Source of the DNA: Flavobacterium ajazii
GTDB taxonomy: Bacteria; Bacteroidota; Bacteroidia; Flavobacteriales; Flavobacteriaceae
Direction of reading: 5' to 3'
DNA: 64,000 bases
Assembly: GCF_010614725.1 (NCBI RefSeq)
Contig: NZ_JAAEHL010000003.1
Coordinates: 496,001 to 560,000 of the forward strand
Each line of letters opens with the position of its first letter. Position 1 is the first letter of the stretch. Under the pieces are notes generated by a model that saw only the letters and a list, made by a program, of their open reading frames with translations, ran no database searches and was not told where the DNA came from. The translations under genes were made by a program, and so were the position numbers. Below, in pieces: positions 59,873 through 64,000 of the stretch.

Positions 59873-60520
59873 TTAATCGTTAATTGTAGCATTACTATCT
59901 GCTTCAATATAAGAAAGATCGTAACCTCCAAAGGCTTTCATGTAACTCTTTAAAGAAGTTCCATAAGCATCTCTGAAATGCCTGTTTCCCTTGTTTTTAA
60001 AGAAATTTTTTACTGACCCGGCACCTCCTAAGTGTGCAGCCGCTAAAATTCCCGATTCGGTAATTTCGATTCCGTCAATAATTTTTCCTTCGTACTTTTC
60101 AATCTCATTGCGCAAAATCCATTTATTTTTGGACAGTAACGCAATAAAAGCTTTCTCCTGTAAAGCAGGATCTTTTAAAAATGCTTTGTCATTTTGAACA
60201 CCTACGGCTCTTAAAGTTTTAGAACCAAACTGGTATTTTCCCATGTACCCAATAGAATTTACTTTTCTGTATTTTCCCTGAGATTCTTTAAAAGCTATTG
60301 CTTCTTTGAAACCAATAAAACGATTTCCTGTGTATGGGACATTTAATTTAGTTGAAACAGGATAATCATCCTCTTTTTGTGATGGCAGTAAGTATTCTGA
60401 TCCATCTGTTTTTTCTGTAATAAACCAAGGTTTGGTTTTCAGACTAAAGGGTTTAAAACCCAAACTTAAAAATGTAATAATAACGACTAAACCCGCATAA
60501 AAATACCATTTCTTTATCAT
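59873..60520 (-). CDS. Secreted lysozyme-like (transglycosylase SLT-type) protein
   Basis: A 215-residue protein with an N-terminal membrane or signal segment (WYFYAGLVVIITFLSLGF). FKEAIAFKESQGKYRKVNSIGYMGKYQFGSKTLRAVG places the catalytic glutamate in AFKESQG, followed by the GYMGKYQ loop of lytic transglycosylases. LAAAHLGGAGSVKNFFKNKGNRHFRDAYGTSLKSYMKAFGGY matches the C-terminal lobe. It is probably a peptidoglycan-cleaving enzyme, in keeping with the nearby mltG. It lies convergent with mutB. Confidence 0.8.
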   Translation of the reverse strand: MIKKWYFYAGLVVIITFLSLGFKPFSLKTKPWFITEKTDGSEYLLPSQKEDDYPVSTKLNVPYTGNRFIGFKEAIAFKESQGKYRKVNSIGYMGKYQFGSKTLRAVGVQNDKAFLKDPALQEKAFIALLSKNKWILRNEIEKYEGKIIDGIEITESGILAAAHLGGAGSVKNFFKNKGNRHFRDAYGTSLKSYMKAFGGYDLSYIEADSNATIND

Positions 60521-60618
60521 AAATTGTTTTTCTTCAAAACGCTGTCACCTTTTTGAAATTTCTACGGTGCAAAGGTAATAAATCCAAAACAATACTGATA
60601 ATCAACAAAATAGCGTTT

Positions 60619-61539
60619 CTAAAAATATATCCAATATCCTTTAAGCCCTTTATTTGCGGTATATTCGAGAGTTGGAGCCGGAATTTTTATGGTATTAAAA
60701 ACTGAAAAAACAGTTTTCAAAAAATGCGATTTTGTGTTAATTTTAGCTAAATCGAGATCAAAAGAAAGATAAATCTGACGAAAATTTTCTGGATTTTGAC
60801 CAACGTCAGGAATTTGAGTTTTATTATTTCCGGATAACATCGCTTCACCTCCATATCCAAAAGCAACATTTAACCACTTCGGAATTTTTGTTTCTTTAGC
60901 AAAAGAATGCAGGTTTACTGAAAGCCAATAAGTTTGACCATTATAATCTTTTAAAATTTGCTCATTAAGGGATTTCCCTAGCTTATCCGGGCTTTGATTA
61001 GCATACTTGGTCGTATGAAAAGAAAATTTAGGAGTAATTCGTTGTTCCTTCCAAAGTAATTCCTGAGAAACATATAAAGCGGTCCCGGCTGCGTTAGCAA
61101 TTAAATCCCCCGAAGATGCTCCCCATTCTGTAGAGTATCCATCTAAAACTTCAACCGCAGTGAGAAACACAAAACCTACACCTGCTCCATAAATCAGTTG
61201 ATTCTTTTTACTTGAGCCACTCCAATTCAGTGCTTCAGCACCAAATCTTCCTAAATGATAAGCCGAATATAAATGACCTATTTTATCCATTTGGAGCCAT
61301 TCGTCATTATCATTTATAAAATGGAAATCAGATTTAGGATAGTCAGCATACCAAATCTGATTCAAACCAATTAAGGTTGCTGTGGCCAAAGCAGCCTCAG
61401 TTATGATAACTGCATTTTGCCTTTTTACATTTAAGGTATCAGAAGGCTTAAAAAAATTATCGATTTTATTCTGAGCTTCAACAGACTGAAGACTCAAAAC
61501 GAATAAAATCGATAAAAATAAGGAAATTCTAAAATTCAA
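60619..61539 (-). CDS. DUF2279-family envelope protein
   Basis: A 306-residue protein with a signal peptide (MNFRISLFLSILFVLSLQSVEAQ). After ALATATLIGLNQIWYADYPKSDFHFINDNDEWLQMDKIGHLYSAYHLGRFGAEALNWSG come GVGFVFLTAVEVLDGYSTEWGASSGDLIANAAGTALYVSQELLW, the hallmark of DUF2279/YfiM-like proteins, then several beta strands likely to form part of an outer-membrane barrel. Function is unknown. It starts three bases after the mltG stop codon, so it belongs to the dapF-GNAT-mltG group. Confidence 0.8.
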   Translation of the reverse strand: MNFRISLFLSILFVLSLQSVEAQNKIDNFFKPSDTLNVKRQNAVIITEAALATATLIGLNQIWYADYPKSDFHFINDNDEWLQMDKIGHLYSAYHLGRFGAEALNWSGSSKKNQLIYGAGVGFVFLTAVEVLDGYSTEWGASSGDLIANAAGTALYVSQELLWKEQRITPKFSFHTTKYANQSPDKLGKSLNEQILKDYNGQTYWLSVNLHSFAKETKIPKWLNVAFGYGGEAMLSGNNKTQIPDVGQNPENFRQIYLSFDLDLAKINTKSHFLKTVFSVFNTIKIPAPTLEYTANKGLKGYWIYF

Positions 61540-61541
61540 AA

Positions 61542-62582
61542 CTATCTTGTTACGCCCTGACTGGCAATCCAGTCTGAATATTTTTTTGCATTAATTGTGT
61601 GCTGCTCATAACTCGAAGCAAATTCATGATAACCAAAACGATCTATACTCGCACAGAAATAAATATAATCGTGCTTCTCCGGGTTTAAAACTGCTTCAAC
61701 GGCTGTAATATCAGGCATCGCAATTGGTCCCGGAGGAAGTCCAATATTTACGTAAGTATTATAGGGAGATCTCATAATTAAATCATTATAAAACACTCTT
61801 TTAATAACCTGATCGAAATTATTATCACGTAATTTCAAGGCATAAATCACTGTAGGATCTGCTTGTAAAGGCATTTCTAAACGTAATCTGTTTAAATAAA
61901 CCCCAGCGATACGAGGTCTTTCATCCTTTTTAACTGATTCTTTATGTACAATAGAAGCTAAAATTGTAGCCTGAACTGGTGTTAACCCTTGTTTTTTAGC
62001 TTTTTCAATCCTTTCTGCAGTCCAAAAATTGTGGTATTCCTTAATCATTTTATCACGGAATTTCACTGCCGAAGTATTCCAGTATACTTCATAAGTATTT
62101 GGAATAAACATTGCAAAAACATTCTGTTCATTAAATCCATTTTCTTTTAAGAAAGTAGAATCTTTAATAGCTTTCAACAGTGACAAACTATCAGCTTCAA
62201 TTTGAGAGCCTATTCTTCCGGCAAAATTCTCTAAACGCTCCTGATTATTAAAGGCTAATTTAACCGGAACATTAGAACGCATTGCACGAACTAAATCAAT
62301 GTTGTTCATGTCTTTTTTTAGTAAAAAACGACCAGACTTTACATTTTCAGGATAGCTGCGTTTACTGGCAACCATTTCAAAATTGTCGAAATTCTTAATA
62401 TAAGGTTCTAATATTTTTTTTACATCTGCATAGGTCGCGTCAGTAGGAACATATACGTAAAGTTCGTTTTCCTGAAATTTGGTATTGGCGCTAAAAATTT
62501 TGCTAATTAAAATAAATCCGTAAATCATTAAAACTGAAATAACAGCTACGGCAACTATCGTGATAATCTTTTTTAATTTCAA
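61542..62582 (-). CDS. mltG: Endolytic murein transglycosylase MltG
   Basis: A 346-residue inner-membrane enzyme. The N-terminal segment is IITIVAVAVISVLMIYGFIL, followed by a LysM-like domain (YVYVPTDATYADVKKILEPY) and the YceG catalytic domain. ILASIVHKESVKKDERPRIAGVYLNRLRLEMPLQADPTVIYAL carries the catalytic glutamate in HKES, and PYNTYVNIGLPPGPIAMPDITAVEAVLNPEKHDYIYFCA completes it. MltG cuts nascent peptidoglycan strands during elongation. It lies downstream of dapF and a GNAT gene with short gaps. Confidence 0.95.
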   Translation of the reverse strand: MKLKKIITIVAVAVISVLMIYGFILISKIFSANTKFQENELYVYVPTDATYADVKKILEPYIKNFDNFEMVASKRSYPENVKSGRFLLKKDMNNIDLVRAMRSNVPVKLAFNNQERLENFAGRIGSQIEADSLSLLKAIKDSTFLKENGFNEQNVFAMFIPNTYEVYWNTSAVKFRDKMIKEYHNFWTAERIEKAKKQGLTPVQATILASIVHKESVKKDERPRIAGVYLNRLRLEMPLQADPTVIYALKLRDNNFDQVIKRVFYNDLIMRSPYNTYVNIGLPPGPIAMPDITAVEAVLNPEKHDYIYFCASIDRFGYHEFASSYEQHTINAKKYSDWIASQGVTR

Positions 62583-62592
62583 AGTCTAAAAT

Positions 62593-63126
62593 TTAAATTT
62601 GTTTGTTTATTAACTGAAAAATTGCTTCGTCCTGATAGCGGTTATGAAACAAGATCCAGTCTTTCTTTATTCCGATTTTCTTAAAACCAAATTTAGTAAA
62701 AAGTGCGACACTGGCTACATTTTGTACACCAATATTTGCATACAATTGATGAAGATTTAAATTGTAAAAAGAATATTTTATTAAAAGCTCTAAAGCCTCA
62801 GAACCAATATTTTTTCTTTGATTTTCTTCTTTTTGAACAACAATTCCAATTCCTGCCCTATTATTTCTCGGATCAAAATCGAACAAATCAATCAACCCTA
62901 TAGCAGGAAAATCTTCATCCTGACATATTGCTAAACGAAGCTGTTTGGCCTCATAAATATCCTGATGAGCATTTTCTAAATATTGTTTAATCAAAAAACG
63001 ACTGTAAGGAGTTTGCGTATTGCTGACTTCCCAAATATTCTCATCATTTTCTATGGAGTAAATGAACTCTAAATCCTGAGGTTCAAGTGCTCGCAGATAA
63101 ATATTTTCGCCTTTAAGAGTTATCAT
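62593..63126 (-). CDS. GNAT-family N-acetyltransferase, RimJ/RimL-like
   Basis: A 177-residue acetyltransferase. ENIYLRALEPQDLEFIYSIENDENIWEVSN begins it; NRAGIGIVVQKEENQRKNIGSEALELLIKYSFYNLNLHQLYANIGVQNVASVALFTKFGFKKIGIKKDWI contains the acetyl-CoA-binding stretch (QRKNIGSEAL) and the C-terminal FTKFGFKKIG. Similar to RimJ/RimL, which acetylate N-termini of ribosomal proteins, and to spermidine acetyltransferases. The acceptor is unknown. It lies between dapF and mltG with gaps of 24 and 10 bases, so is co-transcribed. Confidence 0.88.
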   Translation of the reverse strand: MITLKGENIYLRALEPQDLEFIYSIENDENIWEVSNTQTPYSRFLIKQYLENAHQDIYEAKQLRLAICQDEDFPAIGLIDLFDFDPRNNRAGIGIVVQKEENQRKNIGSEALELLIKYSFYNLNLHQLYANIGVQNVASVALFTKFGFKKIGIKKDWILFHNRYQDEAIFQLINKQI

Positions 63127-63150
63127 TATTGATTTTAAATTTCCTGAAGA

Positions 63151-63933
63151 TTAAATCTCTATTGTTCCTTTAAAAACAAATTTTGCAGGACCAATTAAAA
63201 AAACATTAGTAAAATGTTCTCCCAACTTATCAAAAGAAACAGCTAGTTTTCCACCTTCAACATTTATATCAATTGAAGTTTTATCCGTTTGTCCCGTTGC
63301 ATTCATGGCAATTGCAACAGCTGTAGCACCGGTTCCACAGGCTAAAGTTTCATCTTCAACACCTCTTTCGTAAGTTCGAAGTGAAAATTCAGAATCATTT
63401 ATTTTTTTTACAAAATTGATATTACTCCCTTTTTGTCCGTATAATTCTCCGTAACGAATGGCTGCTCCGTTTTCTTTTACATTATAATGTTCCAAATCAT
63501 CTACAATTTGTACATGATGAGGCGAACCAGTGTTTAAAAAAGTATATGATTCTTTCTTTTGAACTTCTTCAACATCAATCATCTGTAGTGAAACAATTGA
63601 ATCATTATTTACTGTTGCATGATGTAAACCATCTGTAGCAATAAAAGTGGTTTTATTTTCGATAACTCCCAATTGATTTGCAAAAGCCACAAGACAACGA
63701 CCTCCGTTACCACACATCGAACTTTCATTACCATCTGAATTATAATAAACCATTCTGAAATCAGTTTCAGTATCATTTTCAAGTAAAATAAGTCCGTCAG
63801 CACCTATTCCGAAACGTCTGTCGCATAAACGTTCAACAAGTTTTATATCTTCTTTTGGAAAGAAACCTGAACGGTTATCAATCATTACAAAATCGTTTCC
63901 GGTACCCTGATATTTATAAAATTCTATTTGCAT
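63151..63933 (-). CDS. dapF: Diaminopimelate epimerase
   Basis: The 260-residue enzyme interconverts LL- and meso-diaminopimelate for lysine and peptidoglycan. It begins FYKYQGTGNDFVMIDNR, has YNSDGNESSMCGNGGRCLVAFA with the first catalytic cysteine, and ERGVEDETLACGTGATAVAIAM with the second. GSPHHVQIVDD lies between. I start at ATG 63933; a longer frame from 63957 would begin inside the promoter. TACTTTTG on the minus strand at 63955-63962 gives a leader of about 15 bases. The gene heads the dapF-GNAT-mltG-DUF2279 run. Confidence 0.95.
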   Translation of the reverse strand: MQIEFYKYQGTGNDFVMIDNRSGFFPKEDIKLVERLCDRRFGIGADGLILLENDTETDFRMVYYNSDGNESSMCGNGGRCLVAFANQLGVIENKTTFIATDGLHHATVNNDSIVSLQMIDVEEVQKKESYTFLNTGSPHHVQIVDDLEHYNVKENGAAIRYGELYGQKGSNINFVKKINDSEFSLRTYERGVEDETLACGTGATAVAIAMNATGQTDKTSIDINVEGGKLAVSFDKLGEHFTNVFLIGPAKFVFKGTIEI

Positions 63934-63954
63934 TTCTGTTGGATTATTAAAGTA

Positions 63955-63962
63955 CAAAAGTA
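63955..63962 (-). promoter_or_regulatory. -7 promoter element of dapF
   Basis: On the minus strand this reads TACTTTTG, a full match to TAnnTTTG, 22 bases before ATG 63933. Confidence 0.6.
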
Positions 63963-64000
63963 CGAACTATTAATTAACCATTTATTGTAATTTGTGAAAT

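Overview
The window looks like a chromosomal segment of a Flavobacterium-type member of the Bacteroidota. The DNA is AT-rich. Many genes have a TAnnTTTG-type -7 element and A-rich leaders without a Shine-Dalgarno sequence. The gene content is typical of the group: TonB-dependent receptor, PepSY iron-uptake protein, many lipoproteins, a Kef antiporter, methylmalonyl-CoA mutase genes, and a DnaJ with one zinc centre. I see no prophage, insertion sequence, CRISPR array, rRNA operon or plasmid function. Most genes are intact housekeeping or core accessory genes. The unusual material is mainly between genes.

Region 1 (1-14.5 kb): the end of a TonB-dependent receptor with its PepSY partner, two LVIVD-type lipoproteins, a TrmH-like methyltransferase, a BNR-repeat lipoprotein that may act on polysaccharide, a sirtuin without zinc cysteines, a membrane fatty acid hydroxylase/sterol desaturase-like protein, purB, a Kef antiporter, a 1-Cys peroxiredoxin, an AEC transporter, and an Rrf2 regulator next to an NAD(P)-binding oxidoreductase. 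Region 2 (14.6-30.8 kb): meaB, a secreted paralogue pair of which one has lost its middle, an LTA-synthase-like phosphotransferase, a MATE pump, several small envelope proteins, and an ECF sigma / anti-sigma / VWA-plug cluster followed by SIMPL and scramblase-like genes and a short-chain dehydrogenase. Region 3 (30.8-46.6 kb, mostly minus strand): mtaB, hydrolases, a one-domain DEAD-like protein, a sigma-54-type response regulator without DNA-binding domain, an ABC exporter of the Nat type, grpE-dnaJ, tRNA-Trp, hisS, a FtsX-type permease, prmC and a GNAT enzyme. Region 4 (46.7-64 kb): ribD, HAD, YigZ, dnaA, an LMW phosphatase, an RsmI-like methyltransferase, a TonB C-terminal-domain protein, an aminotransferase, a dienoyl-CoA-reductase-like SDR, the udk-divIC-mutA-mutB run, then the minus-strand dapF-GNAT-mltG-DUF2279 group.

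Functional links: MutA/MutB at 56-60 kb need the MeaB GTPase at 14.7 kb for repair and protection of the cobalamin enzyme. GrpE and DnaJ serve the DnaK chaperone. The TonB receptor and PepSY protein form an iron-uptake pair. DapF, MltG and the lysozyme-like protein all concern peptidoglycan.

The best candidates for something undescribed are two classes of intergenic DNA. The first is a set of about twelve spacers built from short words repeated every 7-10 bases, usually with a facing inverted copy; each spacer uses a different word but the same layout. The second is a hairpin element present three times in the same orientation just upstream of a start codon, whose outer stem shows a compensatory base change. 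Their function is unknown, and I infer only structure.
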